From CAJQQY01 sp964564545 (lineage in GTDB: Bacteria > Bacteroidota > Bacteroidia > Chitinophagales > Saprospiraceae): 64,000 nucleotides of DNA. The stretch is taken from assembly GCA_964564545.1 (NCBI GenBank), contig CAZMBP010000044.1, positions 15,584 through 79,583 of the forward strand, written 5' to 3'. Below, piece after piece: positions 25,608 through 34,251 of this stretch. Numbering within the stretch: position 1 is the first letter of the stretch; each line of letters opens with the position of its first letter. Made by a program: the position numbers and the translations under genes. The notes beneath the pieces were generated by a model that saw nothing but the letters and a program-made list of their open reading frames with translations, searched no databases and was not told the origin of the DNA.

Positions 25608-28517
25608 ATGAAATTAATTTCTACTCAGCAACTTTTGCTATTATCTTTTTTCCTATCTCTCCCTTTTTTCATTTTTTCTATGGAAAATGTGGAAACGTCA
25701 AAAAGTTATTTATACAATAAAAAATTATCAAAAAGCGGAGTTTATTTCCCTCTATTTATAGATGAAACCAATCCAACGTATATGAGTTCTACAGATTGGG
25801 AGATTTCTCCAATTACCTGCGCTTGGTCAAATGGTTCCAATAATTCTAATCTCAATAATTTAACAAAAGGAAATTATAATATTTCAATTACAGATTCGAC
25901 AGGTGCTACTGCTACTGATGATTTTTTTATTACTCAATCTGGTTCTTTAGTTGTAGTTACAGAGGCCATTGTTGGTTGCGAAGGTGGAACTAGTGGAAGT
26001 ATGACAGCTATTGTTACAGGTGGTTCTTTTCCCTTTTCATATGCTTGGTCAAATGGAGATTCTGTTCAGACCGCAACAGGTTTGTCAACTGGAAATTATG
26101 TAGTGACGGTTACTGACGTGAATGGTTGTGAGGCAATCTCTAGTGCTGTCTTTTTAAATCAACCAATAGAGGTTAATTCCAATCCTTTTCCTAGTTCGAC
26201 TTCATGTCCAGGAGGAATGGATGGAAGTGTCACTTTAGATGTTTGGGGAGGAGCAGGTGGTTATAGTTTTATTTGGTCAAATGGTGCTACCACTCAAAAT
26301 ATTACTAATGTTTTAGCTGGTTCTTATTCAGTAACTGTAACTGATACGAATGGTTGCACTAGTTCTTCTTCAGTTAATGTTGACAGTCCTTCACCCATCA
26401 CATTAAATGTGCAAGGCATTGGAAATGTCTCTTGTAATGGAGGAAACGATGGAAGTATTTTCGCTGATGCCTTCGGAGGAACTCCCGGTTATACTTACCT
26501 ATGGAATAATGGCGATACTGGAAGTTTTATTGATTCTCTAGGTGCAGGAACTTTCTTTGCTACGATTACAGATGCCATAGGATGTACTGGAATTGGAAGT
26601 GTAACGGTTAATGAACCAGAGGTTCTAGAGACTTTTACTTTTGGTTCTTCGGTTTGTAATGGATCAGATGATGGTACCGCCAATGTAGTGGTGTCAGGAG
26701 GAACTCAACCTTTTACCTACGCTTGGAGCAATGGAGCAACTACGCCAGAAATTGAAAATTTAGTTCCTGGAACTTATTATGTAACGGTCAATGATGTTAA
26801 TCAATGTACCGCTATGGATAGCATCACCATTAACTTAAATGCCAATATATTAGTTTCTAATCCTTCGTCAACTATGGTTTCTTGTCCTACTGGTAATGAT
26901 GGAACTGCTACCATAACTCCAACCGGTGGAAATGCACCTTATACTTATCAATGGAGTACAGGAAGTGGAGATTCTGTGATTACCAATTTAACAGCTGGTC
27001 TTTATACAGTTACTGTTGTTGATCTTTTCAATTGTTCATTTATCGAAACATACGACATTACACAACCCGATCCTGTTGAAATAAATGCAACTTCAGTAAA
27101 TGCTAATTGCGGAATGGCTAATGGAATTATTTATTTGAATCCAACAGGTGGAACTTCACCATACAATTATGAATGGTTCAATGGTTCAAATGCAGATTCT
27201 TTAGCTAACCTTGAAGCAGGAGCTTATGCAGTAAATGTAACTGATGCCAATGGATGTATCAAACAATTTTTCGTTGATGTAATAATGGGAAATAATCCAC
27301 CTACTGCCATTGCTCAAAATATTTCAGTTAGTTTAAATGACTTGGGTCAAGCAAATATTGATGTTGCTCAAATTAATAATGGTAGTACAGATGATTGTGG
27401 AATTGATACAATGTATATTGATTTGGCTAGTTTTGATTGTAGCAATTTAGGAGAAAATATAATTACTCTGACTGTGGTTGATGAAGAAGATGTTACTTCC
27501 ACTACTACTGCGACTATAACTGTGCTCGATGAAATAGCTCCAATGATCATTACCCAAAATATAACTTTATCACTAGATGAAAATGGAAACGCTTCTTTAA
27601 CTCCAGCTCAAATTGATAATGGAAGTTCTGATAATTGTGGAATTGATTCGATGAGTATTGACATTTCTAATTTTGATTGTGCATCTCTTGGTGAAAATAC
27701 GATTACTTTAACTGCTTATGATACGAGTGGAAATATGCAATCTGATACAGCCGTTATTACAATTATCGATACGATTGCTGCCATGATTTCTTGTCCATCA
27801 GATTTAATAATTACAAGTTGTGAATCAGTCATTATTTTAGATTACACAATAGGAGATGTAATTGATAATTGTACAACCGGTTCTCCAATTTTGATAAGTG
27901 GAATCCCGTCTGGTGGAGAATTATCAACCGGCACGGTTACCAATGTATTTGAATACGTAGATCAATCTGGAAATGTAACCACTTGTTCTTTTAACATCAC
28001 TTTACAAACTTCTCAAGAGATAGAAATTCAAATAGATAGTTTCACTCCTGCAACAGAAGGAAATAATGACGGGAGTATTGAAATTACAATAACAGCAGGA
28101 AGTGGTCCTTTTCAATTTGAATGGACTTCTGATGGAACTGTGGTTTCAACTGATGAAGATCCAACTGGATTACCTGCTGGTAATTATGAAGTAATGGTAA
28201 CTGATCTGAATGGTTGTTTTGCTACTTTACAAGTAGAATTGACAACAGGAATCCAATCCCCAGCATTGGTAACCAAGGTCAACCTATTCCCTAATCCAAC
28301 TAGAGATGTTTTATTTGTAAAAATGGATTTACCAATTGAGTTAGGAGACAAAATCCAACTGTGTTCTATTGACGGAAAAATATTGTTAGAAAAAAATCTA
28401 AATGATGGAGATGGGTTAATCAAAATGAATATTGAAAATTTCACCAAAGGAATTTACATCATGCGATTAACTATAAATCAAGGAGTTGTAACTAAACGAG
28501 TAATCGTTAGTGAGTAA
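25608..28517 (+). CDS. Secreted SprB-repeat adhesin-like protein with T9SS sorting domain
   Basis: The 969-residue protein has an N-terminal export signal (about 1-25). About seven SprB repeats of roughly 65-75 residues follow (about 70-560; each with a YxWSNG core and a GxYxVTVTDxNGC end). Two near-identical repeats (about 565-725; each with an NGSxDxCGIDxM core), an HYR-like domain (about 730-805) and one further SprB-like repeat (about 815-885) come next. It closes with a type A T9SS sorting domain (about 893-969: NLFPNPTRD, SIDGK, KGIYIMRL, KRVIVSE). SprB repeats are known from the gliding adhesin of Flavobacterium johnsoniae. The probable role is a surface adhesin. Its transcript may end at the hairpin within the convergent gene (28576-28608). 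Confidence 0.92.
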   Translation: MKLISTQQLLLLSFFLSLPFFIFSMENVETSKSYLYNKKLSKSGVYFPLFIDETNPTYMSSTDWEISPITCAWSNGSNNSNLNNLTKGNYNISITDSTGATATDDFFITQSGSLVVVTEAIVGCEGGTSGSMTAIVTGGSFPFSYAWSNGDSVQTATGLSTGNYVVTVTDVNGCEAISSAVFLNQPIEVNSNPFPSSTSCPGGMDGSVTLDVWGGAGGYSFIWSNGATTQNITNVLAGSYSVTVTDTNGCTSSSSVNVDSPSPITLNVQGIGNVSCNGGNDGSIFADAFGGTPGYTYLWNNGDTGSFIDSLGAGTFFATITDAIGCTGIGSVTVNEPEVLETFTFGSSVCNGSDDGTANVVVSGGTQPFTYAWSNGATTPEIENLVPGTYYVTVNDVNQCTAMDSITINLNANILVSNPSSTMVSCPTGNDGTATITPTGGNAPYTYQWSTGSGDSVITNLTAGLYTVTVVDLFNCSFIETYDITQPDPVEINATSVNANCGMANGIIYLNPTGGTSPYNYEWFNGSNADSLANLEAGAYAVNVTDANGCIKQFFVDVIMGNNPPTAIAQNISVSLNDLGQANIDVAQINNGSTDDCGIDTMYIDLASFDCSNLGENIITLTVVDEEDVTSTTTATITVLDEIAPMIITQNITLSLDENGNASLTPAQIDNGSSDNCGIDSMSIDISNFDCASLGENTITLTAYDTSGNMQSDTAVITIIDTIAAMISCPSDLIITSCESVIILDYTIGDVIDNCTTGSPILISGIPSGGELSTGTVTNVFEYVDQSGNVTTCSFNITLQTSQEIEIQIDSFTPATEGNNDGSIEITITAGSGPFQFEWTSDGTVVSTDEDPTGLPAGNYEVMVTDLNGCFATLQVELTTGIQSPALVTKVNLFPNPTRDVLFVKMDLPIELGDKIQLCSIDGKILLEKNLNDGDGLIKMNIENFTKGIYIMRLTINQGVVTKRVIVSE

Positions 28518-28542
28518 TTAAAACGACGGTCTATCGAAAAAC

Positions 28543-29433
28543 TTAACCATGGTATTTTTGCCATCGTCTTTCTTCGCGCCTCAAAAGTGTTTCATACTTT
28601 TGAGGCGCCTTGATTTTCACCTCTACCCTTTCGCCAGTTTTGGGATGGGAAAAATTCAATTCAACTGCACATAAAAAAAGTCCTTTATGCTTTAAAATCA
28701 ACCCTTCAATTCCATACAACGCATCTCCTAAAATCGGAAATCCAAAATCAGACAAATGAATACGCAACTGATGGGTCCGGCCAGTTTGTGGAAATAGGTC
28801 AACTAAACTTAGCCATTCATTTTTCAAAGATGGAACTGATTTTATTTTTTTAAAATGGGTTAAAGAAGGCTTCCCAGCAACTGGATTGTCAAGAACTCCT
28901 TCCTCATGTATATCTCCAATTACAATTGCTTGATATTTTTTTGAAATGGTTTTCGATTCAAATTGCTGGCTCAATTTCAAATGAGCTAAAGCAGTTTTTG
29001 CTACTAAAAGTAACCCTGAAGTTGGACTATCCAAACGATGAACTGCTCTCGGTTTACGCAAGGCATCTTTTTGCTTTGATTTTGAGATATTATGCAAAAG
29101 CGCATTTTCCACCGTTCGAAATTGATTACCACTTACGATAATTCCAGCAGGTTTATTAATCACAGCAAAGTGTTCATCTTCAAAAACTATTTCCAATTCT
29201 AGAGGAAGAATTTTAGGCGTTTTCAATTCTAAATCGACCCAATCAATTTGGTTCCCAGGTTGCACCCAGCGTCCCGTTTCGACAGGTTTCCCATCGAGTA
29301 AAATTTCATGTCGAAGTATGGCTTTTTTGATGCCTTTTCGAGAAGGGATGTTTGGAAAAATTTTTCGAGCGTACTCGCTTATTCTTTCCGTTGGAGTATT
29401 GGGTGGGACGATATGAGTCTGAAGGATTTTCAT
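28543..29433 (-). CDS. RluA-family RNA pseudouridine synthase
   Basis: The 296-residue protein has an S4-like N-terminal part (about 12-68: RISEYARKIFPNIPSRKGIKKAI, LLDGKPVETGRWVQPG) and the RluA catalytic domain (about 80-290). The catalytic Asp is D135 in VHRLDSPTSGLLLVAK, with PQTGRTHQLRIHLSDFGFPILGDALYG further on. It isomerises uridine in rRNA or tRNA in the cytoplasm; the target base cannot be told. Its gene is convergent with the adhesin gene with only 25 bases between, and its last codons contain a strong hairpin. Confidence 0.95.
   Translation of the reverse strand: MKILQTHIVPPNTPTERISEYARKIFPNIPSRKGIKKAILRHEILLDGKPVETGRWVQPGNQIDWVDLELKTPKILPLELEIVFEDEHFAVINKPAGIIVSGNQFRTVENALLHNISKSKQKDALRKPRAVHRLDSPTSGLLLVAKTALAHLKLSQQFESKTISKKYQAIVIGDIHEEGVLDNPVAGKPSLTHFKKIKSVPSLKNEWLSLVDLFPQTGRTHQLRIHLSDFGFPILGDALYGIEGLILKHKGLFLCAVELNFSHPKTGERVEVKIKAPQKYETLLRREERRWQKYHG
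28576..28608 (+). terminator. Hairpin inside the pseudouridine synthase gene, possible terminator of the adhesin gene
   Basis: GCGCCTCAAAAGT (28576-28588) pairs exactly with ACTTTTGAGGCGC (28596-28608) around a seven-base loop. It lies within the last 22 codons of the minus-strand gene. On the plus strand it falls about 60 bases after the adhesin stop and is followed by CTTGATTTT. The position suits an adhesin terminator that doubles as coding sequence. Confidence 0.6.
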
Positions 29434-29446
29434 TTTAGGTTTAGAA

Positions 29447-29530
29447 ACTGTTTTGATAGTTATTGCTTCGCTAACTGTTTTACTCTTAAAGTCAAAACAG
29501 TTTTAACAGTTAGCGAAGCAAAAACAGTTT
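29447..29530. repeat. Palindrome built from ACTGTTTT words upstream of the pseudouridine synthase gene
   Basis: The core TTGCTTCGCTAACTGTT (29463-29479) pairs exactly with 29505-29521, and outer and inner AAACTGTTTT/AAAACAGTTT words extend the stem. It lies in the 110-base gap between the DinB and pseudouridine synthase genes. It could end the former's transcript only on the plus strand, so a simple terminator role is unclear. Confidence 0.8.
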
Positions 29531-29543
29531 AACAGTTACTATA

Positions 29544-29999
29544 TCAAACCATTTTTTTCAACGCAATCATAAATCCTAAATGCATCGTTTCATGCATATT
29601 ATTAAAAAGGATAGCATCGTCAACTGAACTTAAGGTTGCATTAAAACTAGTAGAGTATTCTTTATACTCTTTGAAAATTCCATTAGCATAATCATCTTCT
29701 AATTTATCAGCCAGAAGAATCATTTTATTTCTCATAAAATCAAGATCTGCTTGATTGATATCACCTTCAGGTTTAGACCCTTTTCGATAATTGGAAATAA
29801 AATCATTTTCTAATGCCATTGGCAAATTAGACAGTCCATAACAAAGTAATTGTTGAGTGGTGACGATATGCCCTAAGTTCCAAGCAAGGTTATTATTAAA
29901 CCCCTCAGGAATTTTATTGAGTTGAGCTAAGTCTAAATTCTCAATTAATTTTAAAACATTGTTACGGGTAACCCTAAGGTATTCGAAGTGTTTTTTCAT
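29544..29999 (-). CDS. DinB-family (DinB_2) putative metal-binding protein
   Basis: The 151-residue four-helix-bundle protein has the three His of the DinB/YfiT fold: one in NLAWNLGHIV (about H48) and two in NNMHETMHLGF (about H136 and H140). These bind a divalent metal in family members, some of which are thiol S-transferases. It is cytoplasmic. It appears to be a single gene; a large palindrome follows at its upstream neighbour and an imperfect repeat (TTCGTAGTTCGTCAGCGAAG) precedes it. Confidence 0.88.
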   Translation of the reverse strand: MKKHFEYLRVTRNNVLKLIENLDLAQLNKIPEGFNNNLAWNLGHIVTTQQLLCYGLSNLPMALENDFISNYRKGSKPEGDINQADLDFMRNKMILLADKLEDDYANGIFKEYKEYSTSFNATLSSVDDAILFNNMHETMHLGFMIALKKMV

Positions 30000-30098
30000 G
30001 TTAAATTATTAGTTGGTTTTTATTTTTTGCCTAACCACAGAATTGATATTGTGTTGATCTTGGTTCGTAGTTCGTCAGCGAAGCGTCCGTGGTTCGTA

Positions 30099-31214
30099 TT
30101 AATTCAAATCCTCAACTGTCTCTCTTTTTTCAAAATCAATTTTCAAAGAAAAAATATGAGAATATAAAACTTGGGATACATTTCCAATATCCGTAAACGC
30201 ATAATCAATCGTGATTTTGCCTACGTGAAATCCAATTCCCATATTAGGTTGCAAGGTATAAATAAAATTATCAGGATTCACATCATCACGTGCTTTTTGA
30301 ATATTGCTAAGACCTCCACGAAGAAATAAAAAATCGGAATATCTAGCTTCAAAACCCAAATGTGGATCAACTTGCATCGGTCCTGCCGAAATCAAAACAT
30401 TCCGTTGTCCATCAGTCGTAAAATCAAAATTCACTTCAGTTACCAAAGATATCTTTCGACTAAATTGCTTCACCCAAGCTGCTCCCAAAATAATTCGAGG
30501 CGTCGTAATTTCTAAAGTACTTGTCGGAATTTCATTTCCAGTTCGAAGAAAAACATCTCTTTCATCATCTGACAAATTGAATTTCCAACCATTAAAAGTA
30601 AACGAAATATCCCGAGCCATTACCCCAAACCTCCAATCGCCCAATTTATATTGTGAACCCAAATCAATTCCAAATCCCCACGAATTTCCAAAAGTTCCAA
30701 TTACCCTCCGGATGATTTTAGCATTACCTCCAACTGACAAATTTTTAACTGGCGTTTTTTGAGCATAAGAAAAAATCAACGCATAATCTGCTGCTGAAAA
30801 CTCAGTAACATTATCATAATTAATCGAGCCATCAGGACTCACTAAATAAAATGTATTTGGAATATTGTCGATTCCCAATCGAACGAGGGAAAAACCAAAA
30901 GTGGATTCTTTTTTAGGATCAGCATTGATCTTTTTAGCAATACCTAGGTAATCATATTTTGCAATTCCAGCAAACCATTCTGCATGCATCGCAGAAACTT
31001 GAAATGGTTTTTTCAATTCGGTCAAACCGGCAGGGTTCCAAAATCCTGCATGAACATCACTCACATTGGCGACTACTGCATTTCCCATTCCATGTGCTCG
31101 TGCGCTCACTCCTATGGTTAAAAACTCGTTACTATATTTTGGAGTTTGAGCAGCTATCTGAAAAGCAAAAAGACTTAAAGTAAAAAATAGAACTGTTCGG
31201 TAAAATAGATTCAT
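30099..31214 (-). CDS. PorV/PorQ-family outer-membrane barrel protein (second of tandem pair)
   Basis: The 371-residue protein has a signal peptide (1-22). KYSNEFLTIGVSARAHGMGNAVVANVSDVHAGFWNPAGL follows, the N-terminal pattern of PorV/PorQ (FadL-like) proteins, quoted here in part. The barrel body ends TIDYAFTDIGNVSQVLYSHIFSL. PorV is the T9SS outer-membrane shuttle that hands cargo to the sortase; this relative lacks the neighbouring porU that would settle that role. It starts four bases after the stop of its upstream paralogue, so the two form an operon. Confidence 0.88.
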   Translation of the reverse strand: MNLFYRTVLFFTLSLFAFQIAAQTPKYSNEFLTIGVSARAHGMGNAVVANVSDVHAGFWNPAGLTELKKPFQVSAMHAEWFAGIAKYDYLGIAKKINADPKKESTFGFSLVRLGIDNIPNTFYLVSPDGSINYDNVTEFSAADYALIFSYAQKTPVKNLSVGGNAKIIRRVIGTFGNSWGFGIDLGSQYKLGDWRFGVMARDISFTFNGWKFNLSDDERDVFLRTGNEIPTSTLEITTPRIILGAAWVKQFSRKISLVTEVNFDFTTDGQRNVLISAGPMQVDPHLGFEARYSDFLFLRGGLSNIQKARDDVNPDNFIYTLQPNMGIGFHVGKITIDYAFTDIGNVSQVLYSHIFSLKIDFEKRETVEDLN

Positions 31215-31218
31215 TTAT

Positions 31219-32343
31219 TTAGTTTGACTTCTGACTTGCCTTTTTAAAATATTTAAAATCAAGATCCAATACCATCGAAATTACGTGAGAATAAGTTCCA
31301 TTTGCATTATCTCCAATATCTGTAAATGCATAATCAAGACGAAATTTATACAATTTTAAACCTACTCCCATATTCGGTTGCATCGTCCAAAATCGCTCTC
31401 CTCCAATGTCTGAATCTTCTTGAATATTATTGATTCCTGCTCGCAAAAATACGAATTTTTTATAATCAGCTTCAAAGCCAATCGTTGGGTCAAAACTAAA
31501 TGGATAAGAACTAATCAAAGTATTTCTTTTTCCATCCATAAACATAGTCACATCCATTTCAGCTGTTAAACCCACTTTTCCAAAATCAAATTTCCGAGCC
31601 GCAGCTATAGCAATTTGTGGTCGTGTTACCTCTAAAGATTTAATTGGAATTGTATTATTCGTTAAATCTAAAACTACTTTTTCATCCTCTGTAAAATTGA
31701 AAGACCAAGCATTGAAGGTATTAGAAATGTCTTTTAACAAGGCTCCAAATTTCCATTTTCCAACATGATATTGAACCGAAGCATCTAAGCCAAACCCCCA
31801 AGAAGTTGCAAATGGCCCAATCGAACGATGCACCACTTTTACATTTCCTCCTAAATATAATTTCCCTCGATCAGTATAAACTTTTTGAGCATAGCTAAAT
31901 AAAAAGGCATAATCTGCTGCCGAAAATGGTTTGATATTGTCATAATTCACCGATCCATCATCCTCATAAAGACTCAATGTATTTGGAATATCATCTATTC
32001 CAAATCGAATCATAGACAATCCCAAAGCTCTTTTATTATTATCAAATGGCATTGCAAATCCTAGGTAGTCATACTTTCCAATTCCTCCAAACCATTCCGC
32101 GTGTTGTGCTCCAATCTGGATTCCATTGGTCATGTCTATCGATGCTAAAGCAGCTGGATTCCAAAAGCCCGCTGTCACATCATCCACCGACGCTACAAAA
32201 GAATTCCCCATTGCTTGAGCTCTTGCACTCAATCCAATTGATAAAAATTCATTACTATATTTTTGAGAAAATGACCATTGAGAACCCAAGGTCAAAAGAA
32301 TAAAAACAATTACACATTTTTTAATGTTGTCAAGCTGTTGCAT
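31219..32343 (-). CDS. PorV/PorQ-family outer-membrane barrel protein (first of tandem pair)
   Basis: The 374-residue protein has a signal peptide (about 1-26) and the same opening KYSNEFLSIGLSARAQAMGN and FWNPAALASI as its neighbour. The two align end to end with shared landmarks (SAADYAFLFSYAQK, TSWGFGLD, LQPNMG-type strand, DYAFTDIGD). It is a tandem duplicate that has diverged considerably. The outer-membrane location is clear from the fold. A role in T9SS or in transport of a hydrophobic ligand is inferred. Confidence 0.88.
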   Translation of the reverse strand: MQQLDNIKKCVIVFILLTLGSQWSFSQKYSNEFLSIGLSARAQAMGNSFVASVDDVTAGFWNPAALASIDMTNGIQIGAQHAEWFGGIGKYDYLGFAMPFDNNKRALGLSMIRFGIDDIPNTLSLYEDDGSVNYDNIKPFSAADYAFLFSYAQKVYTDRGKLYLGGNVKVVHRSIGPFATSWGFGLDASVQYHVGKWKFGALLKDISNTFNAWSFNFTEDEKVVLDLTNNTIPIKSLEVTRPQIAIAAARKFDFGKVGLTAEMDVTMFMDGKRNTLISSYPFSFDPTIGFEADYKKFVFLRAGINNIQEDSDIGGERFWTMQPNMGVGLKLYKFRLDYAFTDIGDNANGTYSHVISMVLDLDFKYFKKASQKSN

Positions 32344-32417
32344 TTCTTTTTATGTTTAAATCTTAGAAAAGTAATTGTTCAAAATAATCAATAAGCTATG
32401 ATTGCTTCTTTTTTCCC

Positions 32418-32480
32418 CAGCCTTCGTTGCAAAAATACTCATTACCCTAAGGGGTAACTCCGTTTTTTACGCCTTGGCTG
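32418..32480. repeat. Imperfect palindrome with central TTACCCTAAGGGGTAA
   Basis: The segment begins CAGCCTTCGTTGCAAAAAT and ends TTTTTTACGCCTTGGCTG, so AGCC/GGCT ends and A/T runs pair around a near-palindromic centre. Its composition is more GC-rich than its surroundings. It resembles intergenic elements I recall from other Bacteroidota; I could not verify that. Confidence 0.6.
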
Positions 32481-32749
32481 TTAAAAAAACAACCTACTCA
32501 TAACTCATCATTATTTTTGACCAAGTACTTAGGTAATTCTAAGATGATTTATTTTTTTAAACGGCAAAAGTTAGTTTGGAGTATCTGTTAAAATTTATTA
32601 TTTCATCAAATGTCACCTTAAATTAAATCAATATATGTACCATATACTGATTTCCTTTAGTAATTATCCACAATAATTAGATTTATGCGCAAAAAACGAA
32701 AAAAAGTGGTTACTATACACTTTTTAATGTCAGCTGAAAAACAAAGGTA

Positions 32750-32778
32750 TTGAATAAAAAAATTACTCCTTATCTTTA
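32750..32778 (+). promoter_or_regulatory. Probable promoter of the choice-of-anchor-B gene
   Basis: TTG (32750-32752), 18 bases, then TATCTTTA (32771-32778), a seven-of-eight match to TAnnTTTG, 28 bases before the start. Confidence 0.5.
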
Positions 32779-32806
32779 AATTTATTTTTATTGAAAACAT
32801 CGAATT

Positions 32807-34180
32807 ATGAAAAAAATCTTATTTCTTCTTCTTTCATTCTCTTTTTTCCAAATCAACGCTCAAGTTGCTTTTAATATGGAATTATTAGGTCAATATGATG
32901 ACAATACTATTCCTGATACTGGAAGTGATCAACGAGCTTATAATGACATTTGGGGATACGCGGCAGAGGGCAGAGAATATGCTATTGTAGGAAGTGCAGC
33001 TTACGTTCATTTCTTCGATGTGACGGAACCTCAAAATCCAATTTTGATTGATCAGATATTAGGAACGGATACGACGATTTGGCGAGACATCAAAGTTTAT
33101 GGAACTTATGCCTATGCGGTGAGTGAAGGTGATGGAGAGGGTTTAATGATTTTTGACTTGAGTGATTTACCCAACTCAGTTTCATTGGTTGACCGAGAAT
33201 TAGATTTTTTCGAAACGGCTCACAATATTTTTATTGATGAAAATGGAAAAATGTTTGTCGCAGGAACGAATACCGTTAACAATGGTTTGATTGTTTTGGA
33301 TTTGACTAGTAACCCAACTGAACCGCAAATGATTGGCAATGATTCTCTGGTTGGAGGAGGCTATGTGCATGATGTTTATGTCAAAGATAATTTGGCTTAT
33401 TGTTCTCATGGATGGAATGGGTTGTATGTTTGGGATTATTCTGATCCAGCTCAACCAGTCTTAAAAGCCAACTTGGTAACCAATGGATACAATCATAGTA
33501 GTTGGGTTTCAGAGGATGGAAGTTTTGCAATTTTTGCAGAGGAAGTTCCTGCCGGTCTTCCGTTGGGTATTGCAGATCTATCTTTGCTTGATATTGGTTC
33601 GATTGAGTTGGCGGGTGATTATTTTCAATTTCCATTATTGACATTTGATAGTAGTTTTAACACACCTCACAATCCTTTTATCAAGGGAGATTATGCATTT
33701 ATTTCCTATTATGAAGATGGAGTGCAAGTGATTGATTTATCGGATAAAACTAATCCAACCTTAGCAGGTTACTATGATACTTTTCCAAATAATGTAGACT
33801 ATGCGGGTTACTTTGGATGTTGGGGAGTTTACCCATATTTACCTTCGGGAAATATTATTGCCACGGATCGAAAATATGGTTTACATATTTTAAGATTTGA
33901 TGAGACAATTTCTTCAAATAAAAACCTACCTAATAACAGTACATTTACAATTTTCCCAAACCCATCTTCTAATGGTGTTTTTAATATAAAAATGGATGAA
34001 GAGACTAATGAAAAAATGTCAATTGAGGTAACTGATTTGTCTGGGAGAAGAATGTTTGAGCAGGTGTTAACTTCTAGTTCTGAAATGATTGATTTGAGTT
34101 TTTTGGCGAATGGATTTTATTTTGGAAAAGTTAGAATAGGAAAAAAGGAGATGGTTGAGAAGTTAGTGATTTCTAAATAA
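32807..34180 (+). CDS. Choice-of-anchor B family secreted protein (LVIVD-type propeller, T9SS tail)
   Basis: The 457-residue protein has a signal peptide (1-18). A beta-propeller of repeated strands with the TIGR04312 pattern follows (YNDIWGYAAEGREYAIVGSAAYVHFFDVTEP, in part; WRDIKVYGTYAYAVSE; HNIFIDENGKMFVAGTN; HDVYVKDNLAYCSHGWNGLYVWD; HNPFIKGDYAFISYYEDGVQVID). The T9SS type A sorting domain is at about 385-457 (FPNPSSNGVF, VTDLSGRRMFE, KLVISK). The family sits on the cell surface using different anchors in different phyla, and its molecular role is unknown. Confidence 0.93.
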   Translation: MKKILFLLLSFSFFQINAQVAFNMELLGQYDDNTIPDTGSDQRAYNDIWGYAAEGREYAIVGSAAYVHFFDVTEPQNPILIDQILGTDTTIWRDIKVYGTYAYAVSEGDGEGLMIFDLSDLPNSVSLVDRELDFFETAHNIFIDENGKMFVAGTNTVNNGLIVLDLTSNPTEPQMIGNDSLVGGGYVHDVYVKDNLAYCSHGWNGLYVWDYSDPAQPVLKANLVTNGYNHSSWVSEDGSFAIFAEEVPAGLPLGIADLSLLDIGSIELAGDYFQFPLLTFDSSFNTPHNPFIKGDYAFISYYEDGVQVIDLSDKTNPTLAGYYDTFPNNVDYAGYFGCWGVYPYLPSGNIIATDRKYGLHILRFDETISSNKNLPNNSTFTIFPNPSSNGVFNIKMDEETNEKMSIEVTDLSGRRMFEQVLTSSSEMIDLSFLANGFYFGKVRIGKKEMVEKLVISK

Positions 34181-34192
34181 TCCATGCTTTGG

Positions 34193-34235
34193 GATGGAAC
34201 ACGGATGTCGCGGATTTAGAGAGTTTTCGTGTTCT
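34193..34235. repeat. Dispersed repeat copy (GATGGAAC...TTTTCG), small hairpin
   Basis: Positions 34193-34229 match 44680-44716 at 32 of 37 bases by eye. GAACACG (34197-34203) also pairs with CGTGTTC (34228-34234). It lies just after the choice-of-anchor-B gene. Confidence 0.75.
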
Positions 34236-34251
34236 ATTAAAAAATCACTAA

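Larger units (their letters stand above)
32344..32806. other. Divergent intergenic region with an imperfect palindromic element
   Basis: The region separates the PorV/PorQ-like operon from the choice-of-anchor-B gene. It holds the element at 32418-32480 and a plus-strand promoter at 32750-32778, each listed separately. The remaining sequence is AT-rich and shows no coding pattern. Confidence 0.6.

Noticed and set aside
25800..27300. CRISPR-like or satellite DNA repeats
   Set aside because: The repeats are coding SprB modules with diverged nucleotide sequence, not regularly spaced identical repeats.
30304..30762. 152-codon plus-strand open frame
   Set aside because: It lies wholly opposite the PorV/PorQ-like gene, which has a signal peptide and family motifs; the opposite frame has no recognisable content.
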